Shown here in pieces: positions 35,041-44,161 of a stretch of 64,000 bases of DNA (positions are counted from its first letter, which is position 1; every line of letters begins with the position of its first letter). Source of the DNA: JAGNZR01 sp051646055 (lineage in GTDB: Bacteria; Fusobacteriota; Fusobacteriia; Fusobacteriales; Fusobacteriaceae). The notes beneath the pieces were generated by a model. It saw only the letters and a program-made list of their open reading frames with translations. It was not told the DNA's origin and ran no database searches. A program made the translations under genes and the position numbers. The stretch covers positions 5,674-69,673 of the forward strand of contig JBOFCM010000189.1 in NCBI GenBank assembly GCA_051646055.1, in the 5' to 3' direction.

Positions 35041-36825
35041 ATGGCACATAAAAAACACGTGCTAATTTGTGGAGGGACAGGGTGTCTCTCTTCAAAAAGT
35101 AAACGAATAGCAGATAATATGAATGCTCTTTTAAAAGAGAAAGGATTAGAAGATGAGGTGAAAGTGGTCCTTACAGGATGTTTTGGATTTTGTGAAAAAG
35201 GGCCTATTGTAAAGATAATGCCCGAAAATACATTCTATGTTGAAGTAAAACCTGAGGATGCTGCGAGAATTCTTGAAGAAGACCTTATAAAGGGTGAAAA
35301 GATAGAGGAACTGCTATACGTAGATCCTAGATCTAAAGAGGTGATTCATGAGGGTGAAAAAATGGAATTCTATAAGAAACAGCATAGAGTTGCTCTCAGA
35401 AACTGCGGACTTATAGATCCCGAAAATATTGAGGAATACTTTGGAGTTAAGGGTTACCAAGCCTTAGGAAAAGCCCTTGCTTTGGAACCGAAAGATGTAG
35501 TGAAAGAAGTTCTTGACTCTGGATTGAGAGGAAGAGGTGGGGGAGGATTCCCTACAGGAAGAAAATGGGGTATAGCTCTTGACCAGATAGCAGAGCAGAA
35601 ATATATAGTTTGTAATGCTGACGAGGGAGATCCAGGGGCATTTATGGATAGATCCATACTTGAAGGAGATGCTCACTCTGTAATAGAAGGGATGGCCATA
35701 GCTGGATATGCTATCGGAGCGACTAAAGGTCTTGTGTATATAAGAGCTGAATATCCCCTGGCAATAGAGAGGCTTAAAAAAGCTATTGGAGATGCTAGAA
35801 GCTATGGAATGTTAGGAAGAGATATTTTGGGAAGTGGATTTGATTTTGATATAGAGATAAAATATGGTGCAGGAGCCTTTGTATGTGGAGAGGAAACAGC
35901 TCTTATCCACTCTATGGAGGGAGAAAGGGGAGAACCAACATCTAAGCCACCATTTCCTGCAGTGGAAGGATATTGGAAAAAACCTACAATAGTTAATAAC
36001 GTCGAGACGTTAGCAAACCTGCCTGTTATACTTCTGGATGGAGCAGAAAAATTTAAATTAGTAGGAACTCCAAACTCTAGCGGAACAAAAGTTTTTGCTC
36101 TGGCAGGAAAAATAAATAATGTAGGTCTGGTAGAGGTTCCCATGGGAACAACTCTTAGAGAAGTTATTTTTGAAATCGGTGGCGGAATTAAAAACGGTAA
36201 AAAATTTAAAGCTGTTCAAACAGGAGGACCGTCTGGGGGATGTCTGACTGAGAAAGATCTGGATACTCCGATTGACTTTGATACTCTTGTTGCTAAGGGA
36301 TCTATGATGGGATCTGGTGGAATGATAGTTATGGATGAGGATGACTGTATGGTGTCTGTATCTAAATTCTATTTAGAATTTACAGTGGATGAATCATGTG
36401 GAAAATGTACGCCATGCAGAATAGGTAATACAAGACTGTTTGAAATTTTAGATAGAATAACAAAAGGGAATGGAACTATGGAAGATATAGAACTTCTCAG
36501 ATCTCTGTCTGAAACTATAAAAGATACTTCTCTATGCGGGCTTGGACAAACAGCTCCAAATCCAATTTTGTCTACATTGGATCAATTCTATGATGAATAT
36601 ATTGCTCATATAAAAGATAAAAAATGTCCTGCAGGTCAGTGCGAAGACCTTATTAGGTATATAATCAATGATAAGTGTATAGGGTGCACGGCATGTGCTA
36701 GAGTCTGTCCTGTAAACTGTATAGAGGGAAAGGTTAAGACGAAACACCTAATCCATCAGGATAAATGTATAAAGTGCGGAGCATGTTATACAACGTGTAA
36801 GTTCAAAGCTATAGATAAGGCGTAA
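35041..36825 (+). CDS. hndC: Hydrogenase NuoF-like NADH/FMN subunit
   Basis: A 594-residue flavoprotein. An N-terminal thioredoxin-like [2Fe-2S] domain has intact cysteines (ICGGTGC, TGCFGFC). A NuoF core follows with the NADH/FMN glycine-rich loop SGLRGRGGGGFPTGRKW, then the [4Fe-4S] motif SCGKCTPCRIG near residue 450, and a C-terminal two-cluster ferredoxin domain (CIGCTACARVC, CIKCGACYTTC). It should oxidise or reduce NAD(H) and pass electrons to HndD. The start is ATG 35041 after GGGGAGG. Confidence 0.95.
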   Translation: MAHKKHVLICGGTGCLSSKSKRIADNMNALLKEKGLEDEVKVVLTGCFGFCEKGPIVKIMPENTFYVEVKPEDAARILEEDLIKGEKIEELLYVDPRSKEVIHEGEKMEFYKKQHRVALRNCGLIDPENIEEYFGVKGYQALGKALALEPKDVVKEVLDSGLRGRGGGGFPTGRKWGIALDQIAEQKYIVCNADEGDPGAFMDRSILEGDAHSVIEGMAIAGYAIGATKGLVYIRAEYPLAIERLKKAIGDARSYGMLGRDILGSGFDFDIEIKYGAGAFVCGEETALIHSMEGERGEPTSKPPFPAVEGYWKKPTIVNNVETLANLPVILLDGAEKFKLVGTPNSSGTKVFALAGKINNVGLVEVPMGTTLREVIFEIGGGIKNGKKFKAVQTGGPSGGCLTEKDLDTPIDFDTLVAKGSMMGSGGMIVMDEDDCMVSVSKFYLEFTVDESCGKCTPCRIGNTRLFEILDRITKGNGTMEDIELLRSLSETIKDTSLCGLGQTAPNPILSTLDQFYDEYIAHIKDKKCPAGQCEDLIRYIINDKCIGCTACARVCPVNCIEGKVKTKHLIHQDKCIKCGACYTTCKFKAIDKA

Positions 36826-36848
36826 TATAAATTTGTGGGAGGAAATTA

Positions 36849-38603
36849 ATGGAAATGTTAAAGGTTAATATAGATGGAATTGAACTTACAGTTCCTAGGG
36901 AGTCAACTATTTTAACTGCTGCAAAATCAGCTGGTATAAATATTCCGTATCTCTGTTATATGAATATGGGGGGAGCTGACTTCAAAAACAACTGTGCATC
37001 TTGTAGAATTTGTGTTGTAGAAGTTGAGGGGAGAAGAAATCTTGCTCCAGCATGTGCTACTCCTATTTTTGAAGGAATGGTAGTTAGGACTAATACAATG
37101 AAAGTAATGGAGAAGAGAAAAACCATATTGGAACTGCTACTTTCAGATCATCCTAAAGACTGTTTGGTTTGCTCGAAAAATGGAGAGTGCGAACTGCAAA
37201 CTCTAGCTATGGATTTTGGAATCAGAGAAATTAAATATGCAGGTAAGGAATCGAGTTATAAAGTAGAAATTTCTCCATCTATAATAAGAGATGCTAGCAA
37301 ATGTATCATGTGTAGAAGATGTGAGACTATGTGTAACGAAATTCAGACGTGTGGAGTACTTTCAGGAATAGAGAGAGGGTTTGAGGCAGTTGTATCTACG
37401 GCTTTTGATCAAAATCTGGAGACAACACCATGTACATACTGCGGGCAGTGTGTCGCTGTATGCCCAGTGGGAGCCCTACATGAGAATGACCATACATGGA
37501 AACTAGTGAAGGATCTTGCACACCCTAAAAAGAAAGTTATTGTCCAGGTGGCACCGGCAGTGAGGGTTGCTCTAGGAGAGGAATTTGGAATGGCTGGACA
37601 GGATGTTACAAAGAAAATGGTAACAGCCCTGAGAAAATTAGGTTTTGATGAAGTGTTTGATACAAACTTCGCAGCAGATCTTACAATTATGGAGGAAGCT
37701 TCAGAGTTTAAAGACAGACTTGAGAGACATCTGGCAGGAGATAAAAGCGTAAAACTTCCTATTCTTACATCATGCTGTCCTGCATGGGTAAAATTTATTG
37801 AACATAATTTTGCAGACATGCTGGATATTCCTTCTACTGCCAGATCTCCGCAGCAAATGTTTGGTTCGGTGGCGAAGAATATCTGGGCTAAAGAGCAGGG
37901 GATAGCTAGAGAAGATTTAGTATGTGTGTCTATAATGCCTTGTTTGGCTAAAAAATATGAAGCGGCTAGACCTGAATTTTCAACAGATGGGAACCCGGAT
38001 GTAGATTATTCAGTTTCAACTAGAGAACTTGCAAACCTTTTGAAGCAGGCTAATATCAATCTGGCTACTCTTGAGGATGGAGAGTTTGACAATCCTTTAG
38101 GATATTCAACGGGAGCTGCAGATATATTCGGAAGAACTGGAGGAGTTATAGAAGCTGCAACTAGAACTGCTTATGAATGGGTAACAGGAGAAACACTTGA
38201 GAATGTGGATTTTCAACAACTTAGAGGCATGGATGCAGTGAGGGTTGCCGAGGTTCCCGTAGGAGGCCTTATTCTTAGAATAGGAATAGCTCACGGTCTT
38301 GGAGCTGCAAGGGAACTTCTGAATAAAGTTAGAAATAAAGAGATTGAACTCCATGCAATAGAGATAATGGCATGTAAAGGTGGATGTATCGGTGGTGGTG
38401 GACAGCCTTATCACCGTGGAAACTTTAGCATTATCCAAAAGAGATATGAGGTTCTTCAAGGAATAGATAATAAGAAAACAATAAGAAAATCTCATCTGAA
38501 TCCATATGTGAAAGAATTATACGAGAAACACCTGGGAAAACCACTAAGTCATGAAGCTCATCATCTGCTACATACTGAGTATTATCCTAAAAATAAAATT
38601 TAA
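36849..38603 (+). CDS. hndD: [FeFe]-hydrogenase catalytic subunit
   Basis: A 584-residue [FeFe]-hydrogenase. An N-terminal [2Fe-2S] domain (CASCRICVVEVEG), a His-ligated [4Fe-4S] site (HPKDCLVCSKNGEC) and two ferredoxin clusters (CIMCRRCETMC, CTYCGQCVAVC) feed the H-cluster domain. The three H-cluster signatures are intact: TSCCPAWVKFIE (about 305), MPCLAKKYEA (about 361) and CKGGCIGGGGQP (about 508). A small-subunit-like tail closes the protein. It makes H2 from NADH and probably reduced ferredoxin during fermentation. The start is ATG 36849 after GGGAGG. Confidence 0.96.
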   Translation: MEMLKVNIDGIELTVPRESTILTAAKSAGINIPYLCYMNMGGADFKNNCASCRICVVEVEGRRNLAPACATPIFEGMVVRTNTMKVMEKRKTILELLLSDHPKDCLVCSKNGECELQTLAMDFGIREIKYAGKESSYKVEISPSIIRDASKCIMCRRCETMCNEIQTCGVLSGIERGFEAVVSTAFDQNLETTPCTYCGQCVAVCPVGALHENDHTWKLVKDLAHPKKKVIVQVAPAVRVALGEEFGMAGQDVTKKMVTALRKLGFDEVFDTNFAADLTIMEEASEFKDRLERHLAGDKSVKLPILTSCCPAWVKFIEHNFADMLDIPSTARSPQQMFGSVAKNIWAKEQGIAREDLVCVSIMPCLAKKYEAARPEFSTDGNPDVDYSVSTRELANLLKQANINLATLEDGEFDNPLGYSTGAADIFGRTGGVIEAATRTAYEWVTGETLENVDFQQLRGMDAVRVAEVPVGGLILRIGIAHGLGAARELLNKVRNKEIELHAIEIMACKGGCIGGGGQPYHRGNFSIIQKRYEVLQGIDNKKTIRKSHLNPYVKELYEKHLGKPLSHEAHHLLHTEYYPKNKI

Positions 38604-38606
38604 TCG

Positions 38607-38635
38607 AAAGGTGGCAGATTTTGCCACCTTTTTTT
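38607..38635 (+). terminator. Rho-independent terminator of the hnd operon
   Basis: AAAGGTGGCA (38607-38616) pairs with TGCCACCTTT (38622-38631) over a five-base loop, followed by a T run that merges with the -35 box of the next promoter. Confidence 0.9.
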
Positions 38636-38662
38636 GACAAATAGAGGAATATAGTTTATAAT
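38634..38662 (+). promoter_or_regulatory. Full-consensus sigma70 promoter for the M20 peptidase operon
   Basis: TTGACA (38634-38639) and TATAAT (38657-38662) have exactly 17 bases between them. Transcription should start near 38669, which rules out an in-frame ATG at 38668 as the start of the next gene. Confidence 0.85.
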
Positions 38663-38709
38663 AGTGAATGATAGAATTATGTGTATTTTATAAAAAAATG
38701 GAGGTAAAA

Positions 38710-39816
38710 ATGGTTAATGAATCTAGATTAATACAAAACTTTTTAGATATGGTAAAAATATCGTCACCTTCTCTAAAAGAGAGAAATATAGCTGATTATC
38801 TTATAAAGGTTTTAACAGAAATGGGATTAGAAGTACATGAAGATAATGCAGGGGAGTCGTTCAATGGTAATGCTGGTAATATTGTAGCAATACTGAGAGC
38901 TCCTGGAAAGAAAAAAGTTCTTTTCAGTTCACACATGGATACAGTTGTACCTTGTGATGTTATAAATCCTATAGTTGAAGATGGAATTATAAAAACAGAT
39001 GGAACATCGGTTCTTGGTGGAGATGACAAAGCAGGAATAGCTGCAATTATCGAAATGATAAAAATGATACAGGAAACGGGAGTAGATCACCCAGAGATAA
39101 TAGCTGTATTTTCAATAGCAGAAGAAATTGGACTTTTAGGAGCACAGAAGTTTGATTTAGACAAATACAGACCTGACCTAGCTTTCATAATTGATTCAGG
39201 AGGAGCTCCAGGAACAGCTGTAATCCAGACTCCTTATGCAGCTAAGGGAAAAATAGAGATTATCGGTAAAACTGCCCATGCAGGACTTGCACCAGAATTA
39301 GGAATAAATGCTCTAACTGTTGCAGCTCACGCAATAACTAAAATAAAACTTGGTAGAATAGATGCAGAAACAACTTCAAATATAGGGGTTGTAAATGGAG
39401 GACAGGCTGTAAATATAGTTATGCCAGAAGTTTCTATGATGTACGAGGCAAGAAGTTTCTCTGGAGAAAAGCTAGATTCAATACTTAAAGAGACTATGGA
39501 TATATTCGAGGAAACAGCAAAAAGCTTTGGAGCAGGATTTAAGAGCAGCGTAGTAAAAGGTTATGATGGATACAGACTTGCAGAAGATTCTGAAATAATG
39601 GGAATATTCTCTTCAGCTTGTGAAAAGGCAGGAGTTGTATGTAAAGCAGTTTCATCTGGAGGGGGATGTGATGCTAATATCTACTCTGGAAAAGGAATAG
39701 TTTCTCTGAATATGGGAATTGGAATGAGCAAAGTTCATACAACAGAAGAGTTCATAAAAATTGAGGATATGGTAAATTGCACAAAACTTATCTATGAGAT
39801 AGCCAAAGGAATATAA
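38710..39816 (+). CDS. M20-family peptidase, peptidase T-like
   Basis: A 368-residue zinc aminopeptidase or dipeptidase of the M20 family. Metal and catalytic motifs are SSHMDTVVPC, SVLGGDDKAGIAA, SIAEEIGLLG (catalytic Glu), FIIDSGG and VHTTEEFI, with a dimerisation domain in the middle. This matches the peptidase T-like group, which trims small peptides in the cytoplasm. The start is ATG 38710 with GGAGG 6 bases upstream. mreC follows after 3 bases. Confidence 0.88.
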   Translation: MVNESRLIQNFLDMVKISSPSLKERNIADYLIKVLTEMGLEVHEDNAGESFNGNAGNIVAILRAPGKKKVLFSSHMDTVVPCDVINPIVEDGIIKTDGTSVLGGDDKAGIAAIIEMIKMIQETGVDHPEIIAVFSIAEEIGLLGAQKFDLDKYRPDLAFIIDSGGAPGTAVIQTPYAAKGKIEIIGKTAHAGLAPELGINALTVAAHAITKIKLGRIDAETTSNIGVVNGGQAVNIVMPEVSMMYEARSFSGEKLDSILKETMDIFEETAKSFGAGFKSSVVKGYDGYRLAEDSEIMGIFSSACEKAGVVCKAVSSGGGCDANIYSGKGIVSLNMGIGMSKVHTTEEFIKIEDMVNCTKLIYEIAKGI

Positions 39817-39819
39817 TTC

Positions 39820-40608
39820 ATGTTATCAAAATTTAAGAAAGGCAGTAACAGAAAACTACTAATACTTGTATTAGTAGTTTTATTGCTACTTAGTCTAAAA
39901 CAAAAAATATCCTATTTGGGAAACTTTGTGGACAGAGTTTTCTACCCTTTTCAAAGTAGAATTTTTCTTTTGGAAGATGGCTTCCATAGGATTTACTCAG
40001 AGATAAAATCCTATCCTAAAATAGCTGAAAAAATGAATGACCTTAGAAGAGAGAACACACTTCTTTCGATAGAAAATTCACAAAACAGATTTCTCAAAGA
40101 GGAAAATGAGAGATTGAAAGAGCTTCTTGAAATGAAAAAATCCAATTTCCAGATAAAAATAGCGACAGTGGGATTTAGATCTATAAATGATTTAACAGAC
40201 AATTTTCATATAAATTTAGGTTCAAGAGACGGAATAAATGAAAATATGTATGCGGTCTATGAAAACAACCTCATAGGAAGAGTAATAGAGGTATACGGAA
40301 ATCATAGTAAAGTTAGGATGATAACAAGCAATAAATTGAGGATAAGTGCGGTGACGCAGGAAAACATGCTGGGAGTTATAAGTGGAGATGAGGGAGAAAA
40401 CGGTAACCTTGTATTCAATTCAACGCTTATAAAAGATGATGTGAAAGTTGGTGATACAATCTTTACCTCAGGAATAAGTGATGTATACTCCAAGGGAATA
40501 AAAATTGGAACTGTAACAGAGAAAGGACAGGAACAGGGAGAATATATCGTTGATCCTCAAATGGAGATAATAAAACTTAGAGAAGTTGTCCTTATAGAAA
40601 AGGAGTAA
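39820..40608 (+). CDS. mreC: Cell-shape protein MreC
   Basis: A 262-residue protein. One N-terminal transmembrane segment (about residues 12-30) is followed by a coiled coil (about 60-105) and a periplasmic beta domain beginning with IATVGFRSINDLTDNFHINLGSRDGI. MreC scaffolds the peptidoglycan elongation machinery. mreB and mreD are not next to it, which is unusual. The ribosome site (AAAGGA, 10 bases upstream) is weak, and the gene follows the peptidase stop by only 3 bases, so it is probably coupled. Confidence 0.9.
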   Translation: MLSKFKKGSNRKLLILVLVVLLLLSLKQKISYLGNFVDRVFYPFQSRIFLLEDGFHRIYSEIKSYPKIAEKMNDLRRENTLLSIENSQNRFLKEENERLKELLEMKKSNFQIKIATVGFRSINDLTDNFHINLGSRDGINENMYAVYENNLIGRVIEVYGNHSKVRMITSNKLRISAVTQENMLGVISGDEGENGNLVFNSTLIKDDVKVGDTIFTSGISDVYSKGIKIGTVTEKGQEQGEYIVDPQMEIIKLREVVLIEKE

Positions 40609-40611
40609 ATT

Positions 40612-41190
40612 TTGAAAAAAATAATATCTGCAATATTTATGGTGTTTTATTTTGTAATATCTGCCAAGGAAAATCCTCTTCACACCTTAAACAATATATC
40701 TTTTCAGGTGAAAGAGTCAACGACTTTAGATGGTGGAAAGAGAGAACTTACTTATGAAATTCTTATGGAATTTCCTGATAAAATGAAGAAAACACTGATT
40801 TCTCCAGAAATAAATAGAGGAGAGATATATCTATATAGTCATGGAGAAAAAACTGTTTATCTTCCATTTTTTAATCAGATAGAAAAAAGTGAAATTTCTC
40901 CAGAAGAGAATAGAGTTTTGGAATTTATAAAAACTCTTATGGAGCTGGAAAAAAACAATAGGGATTTTAAAGAGAACTATTACAAAAATCTAAATCAGAA
41001 AATAAAGATGAATTCAGGAGAAGTGATAGAGATAAAAAGCAGAAAAGAGAGTGACGGATATTTTTTACCTAATGAAATAGAGGTTTTCTCAGAAGATATT
41101 AAAATATCTGCTTTGAAATTAAGCAACTTTAAAAGTAATATCCCTATTAGAGAGGATGAATTTAAGATAAAAAATGAAAATAGTAAGTAG
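40612..41190 (+). CDS. LolA-like periplasmic lipoprotein carrier
   Basis: A 192-residue secreted protein with an N-terminal signal (about residues 1-18, ending FVISA). The LolA-like pattern is visible: LTYEILMEFPDKMKKTLISPE, then GEIYLYSHGEKTVYLP. Such proteins ferry lipoproteins from the inner to the outer membrane. Overall identity to LolA looks low, so the family is inferred from pattern and length. The start is TTG 40612 after AGGAG, which overlaps the mreC stop; recO begins inside its 3' end. Confidence 0.7.
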   Translation: MKKIISAIFMVFYFVISAKENPLHTLNNISFQVKESTTLDGGKRELTYEILMEFPDKMKKTLISPEINRGEIYLYSHGEKTVYLPFFNQIEKSEISPEENRVLEFIKTLMELEKNNRDFKENYYKNLNQKIKMNSGEVIEIKSRKESDGYFLPNEIEVFSEDIKISALKLSNFKSNIPIREDEFKIKNENSK

Positions 41191-41854
41191 TGAAGGTATA
41201 ATAATAGATAGGTACAATACAAATGAAGCAGATCTGATGGTAACTATTTTTTCAGAGTCTTTTGGAAAAATAAAAACACTTCTTAAAGGAGTTAGAAAAA
41301 GTAAGAAGAGAGAACAGGCGGCCTTGGATGTACTAGTAAAATCAAAATTTATTTTGATAAAAAAAGAGGAATATTATACAGTATCTAAATTTGAACTGCT
41401 GGATAATTTTGAGGCAATAAAAAAAAATCTTTCTAAAATATATATAACTATGTATGTTTTAGAAATTCTAAACAGGAGTATGCTTGAAGGTGAAAGAGAT
41501 AGAAAAATTTATAGGTTAACTATAAAAACTTTGGAATATCTAGAAAAAGAAAATGTTTTCTGGAGGGAAGCTCTCTGTATATCTTATTTTCTTTTTAAAG
41601 TAGTTGAGCATATGGGACTTTTGGATTTAAACCACAGAAAATTTTTCCAAAACTTGGAAGAAAAAACCTCTGTTGGGCAAGAATTAATAAATAATATATT
41701 CTCAGATAAGATGAGAGAAAACATTAAAATTTTAGAAGAACTAGAAGATAGTGAAGCTGAGAAAGAAGTTTTTCAATTTATATATGATATAGAAAAATAT
41801 ATAAATGAACAGGCAGATATTGGACTAAATTTGAAAAAATACTTATTGGGGTGA
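41174..41854 (+). CDS. recO: DNA repair protein RecO
   Basis: A 226-residue RecFOR-pathway mediator that helps load RecA on SSB-coated DNA. An N-terminal OB fold opens VSSEGIIIDRYNTNEADLMVTIFSE with GKIKTLLKGVRKSKKRE, and a helical domain follows. No zinc-finger cysteines are seen in the C-terminal part. It overlaps the LolA-like gene by 17 bases and abuts the PTS gene (GTGA). Confidence 0.9.
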   Translation: MKIVSSEGIIIDRYNTNEADLMVTIFSESFGKIKTLLKGVRKSKKREQAALDVLVKSKFILIKKEEYYTVSKFELLDNFEAIKKNLSKIYITMYVLEILNRSMLEGERDRKIYRLTIKTLEYLEKENVFWREALCISYFLFKVVEHMGLLDLNHRKFFQNLEEKTSVGQELINNIFSDKMRENIKILEELEDSEAEKEVFQFIYDIEKYINEQADIGLNLKKYLLG

Positions 41855-41859
41855 TTTTT

Positions 41860-42327
41860 TTGCAGATTGTAAAGATAACGGATTATTTAGAAGAGAGCTT
41901 AATTAACTTGGAGTTAAATTGTAAAAATAAAGAGGAAGCTCTAAGAGAATTGAGTGGACTGATTGGAAAATCAGAAAAAGTTATAGATAAAAAAGAGTTA
42001 TACAATGCACTTGTAGAGAGGGAGAAAATAGGAAGTACCGGAATCGGGAAAGGTGTTGCTATTCCCCATGCAAAAACAGAGGCAGCTTCAGAACTGATAA
42101 TAGCTTTTGGAAAGAATAGAGAAAAGGTAGAATTTGACTCTTTGGATGGAGAAGGAGCTAATCTCTTCTTTGTTTTTGCATCCCCAGTGAAGGATAGTCA
42201 TATATATCTTAAAGTTTTAGCTAGAATTTCAAGATTGATAAGAGAGGAAAAATTCAGAGAAAAACTTATAACTTGCAAATCGTCCCAAGAGGTTATAGAG
42301 GCTATAAAAGAGGAGGAGGGGTTATAA
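41860..42327 (+). CDS. PTS EIIA protein, fructose/nitrogen (PtsN) type
   Basis: A 155-residue EIIA domain. The phosphorylated His is in GVAIPHAKTEA near residue 70, preceded by GSTGIGK. No permease or EIIB domain is attached and no sugar genes lie nearby, so a regulatory PtsN-like role is likely. I prefer TTG 41860, 6 bases after GGGGTGA, over the GTG 41851 that lies in that site and overlaps the recO stop. nrdR starts on its stop codon (TAATG). Confidence 0.85.
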   Translation: MQIVKITDYLEESLINLELNCKNKEEALRELSGLIGKSEKVIDKKELYNALVEREKIGSTGIGKGVAIPHAKTEAASELIIAFGKNREKVEFDSLDGEGANLFFVFASPVKDSHIYLKVLARISRLIREEKFREKLITCKSSQEVIEAIKEEEGL

Positions 42328-42782
42328 TGAAGTGCCCTTTCTGTGGAAACGAGGATACAAAAGTTATAGATAGTAGAGCTTATTTGGATGGGAACAGCAT
42401 AAAAAGAAGAAGAGAGTGCCCTAGATGCGATAAACGTTTTACAACATATGAAAAAATAGAGGAAACCCCTCTTTATGTTATAAAACGATCTGGAGGAAGA
42501 GAGATATTCAACAGAGAAAAAGTTTTTAGAGGACTTATGCTAGCTACGATAAAAAGGGATGTAGCCATTGCCCAATTGGAAAAACTTGTCTCTGAAGTAG
42601 AACAGGTTATAAGGTCTAATATGAATCACGAGATAAAAAGTAGTGAATTAGGAGATCTTATTTTAAAAAAACTTGTGGAAATAGATGAAGTTGCTTATGT
42701 GAGATTCGCCTCTGTATACAAAGATTTCCAAGATATAAGATCATTTGTGGAGATAGTAGAGCAGGTAAAAAAAGGGAGATAA
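42327..42782 (+). CDS. nrdR: Transcriptional repressor NrdR
   Basis: A 151-residue repressor of ribonucleotide reductase genes. The N-terminal zinc ribbon is CPFCGNEDTKVIDSR...CPRCDKRFTTYE, followed by an ATP-cone domain (about residues 48-138) that senses ATP/dATP. The start ATG 42327 lies on the TAATG junction behind AGGAGGAGGGG. nrd genes are not in the window. Confidence 0.96.
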   Translation: MKCPFCGNEDTKVIDSRAYLDGNSIKRRRECPRCDKRFTTYEKIEETPLYVIKRSGGREIFNREKVFRGLMLATIKRDVAIAQLEKLVSEVEQVIRSNMNHEIKSSELGDLILKKLVEIDEVAYVRFASVYKDFQDIRSFVEIVEQVKKGR

Positions 42783-43232
42783 ATGAAAAAAGTTTTGGTT
42801 ATAAATGGAGCGAACCTGAATTTTTTAGGGATAAGGGAAAAAAATATTTATGGGAGTAAGACGCTTCAAGAGATAAATGATAGACTGAAAAAATATGTGG
42901 AAGTTGGAAAAATCCATATAGAATTTTTTCAGTCCAACTATGAAGGGGCGATAGTTGAGAGAATACATGAAGCTTACGGAAATATGGATTATATAATAAT
43001 AAACCCTGGAGCTTTTACACATTATAGTATAGCAATAAGAGATGCCTTACTGGCAGTTGAAATTCCATCTATAGAAGTTCATCTTTCTAACATATATAGA
43101 AGAGAAGAGTTTAGACACAAGTCTCTCATATCTGATATTGCTATAGGAACAATATGTGGCTTTGGTGAAGAGGGATATATAATGGCCTTAGACTATATAA
43201 AAAAGAGAGAAAGCGAGGAAATAACTAAATGA
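42783..43232 (+). CDS. aroQ: 3-dehydroquinate dehydratase, type II
   Basis: A 149-residue enzyme for step three of the shikimate pathway. It carries VINGANLNFLGIREKNIYG (with catalytic Tyr), INPGAFTHYSIAIRDAL and EVHLSNIYRREEFRHKS, all typical of the dodecameric type II form. It is the only aromatic-pathway gene here, set between nrdR and fmt. The start is ATG 42783 directly on the nrdR stop. Confidence 0.95.
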   Translation: MKKVLVINGANLNFLGIREKNIYGSKTLQEINDRLKKYVEVGKIHIEFFQSNYEGAIVERIHEAYGNMDYIIINPGAFTHYSIAIRDALLAVEIPSIEVHLSNIYRREEFRHKSLISDIAIGTICGFGEEGYIMALDYIKKRESEEITK

Positions 43233-44161
43233 ATATAATATTTATGGGAACCCCTGAATTTGCAGTTCCTTCACTTAAAGCACTGCACGAAAAATATGGA
43301 GTTAAAGCTGTATTTACCAAGGTGGACAAACCCAATGCAAGGGGGAAAAAAATAAATTTTACCCCTGTCAAGGAGTTTGCACTTAATAATGAGATTGCTG
43401 TTTATCAGCCTAATAGCGTAAAAACAGAGGAAACAATAGAGATAATAAGGGGACTTGAACCCGATTTGATAGTTGTTGTGGCCTATGGAAAAATAATCCC
43501 GCAGGAGATAATAGACATTCCTAAATATGGAATAATAAATGTTCATTCATCGATACTTCCAAAATTTAGAGGAGCTGCTCCTATCAATGCAGCTATTGTG
43601 GCAGGAGACAAGGAAACAGGCGTTACAATTATGGATATAGAATTGGAACTTGATGCAGGAGATATAATTGAGATAAAAAAGACTCCGATTTATGACGAAG
43701 ATAATTTTATAACTCTACATGACAGATTAAAGGAGATAGGGGCTGAGGCTCTTATGGAGGCTGTAGAAAAAATATTTAATGGAACTGCAGTCAGAACTGA
43801 GCAAAAACATAGTGAAGCAACTTTTGTCAAACCTTTTAAAAAAGAGGATTGCCATATCAATTGGAACCAGGAAAGTCAAAAAGTTTATGATTTTATCCGT
43901 GGAATGTCTCCTTTTCCCAGTGTTTACTCCTTTGTTGAAGGTAAATTATTAAAAGTAATTGAAACTGAAAAACATAATCAGGTTTACCCGGGTAAAGCTC
44001 CAGGTGAAATAGTAGACGTTATAAAAAATAGAGGATTTGTTATTGCGACAAAGGACTCTTCTTTAATTTTGAAAAAATTGAAGCCGGAAAATAAAGGGAT
44101 TATAACTGGAGCCGACAGTATAAACGGAAAGCAATTGAAAATAGGTGATATACTTCAATGA
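43229..44161 (+). CDS. fmt: Methionyl-tRNA formyltransferase
   Basis: A 310-residue enzyme that formylates initiator Met-tRNA using 10-formyl-THF. FMGTPEFAVPSL opens the protein; the catalytic segment is NVHSSILPKFRGAAPINAAI with Asp in LELDAGDI. A C-terminal OB-like domain completes it. It overlaps aroQ by 4 bases (ATGA) and folD by 4 bases, and folD makes its folate substrate, so the pairing makes sense. Confidence 0.96.
   Translation: MNIIFMGTPEFAVPSLKALHEKYGVKAVFTKVDKPNARGKKINFTPVKEFALNNEIAVYQPNSVKTEETIEIIRGLEPDLIVVVAYGKIIPQEIIDIPKYGIINVHSSILPKFRGAAPINAAIVAGDKETGVTIMDIELELDAGDIIEIKKTPIYDEDNFITLHDRLKEIGAEALMEAVEKIFNGTAVRTEQKHSEATFVKPFKKEDCHINWNQESQKVYDFIRGMSPFPSVYSFVEGKLLKVIETEKHNQVYPGKAPGEIVDVIKNRGFVIATKDSSLILKKLKPENKGIITGADSINGKQLKIGDILQ

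Noticed and set aside
38668..38709. Earlier ATG start for the M20 peptidase
   Set aside because: It lies at the predicted transcription start of a full-consensus promoter and has no ribosome site; ATG 38710 follows GGAGG.
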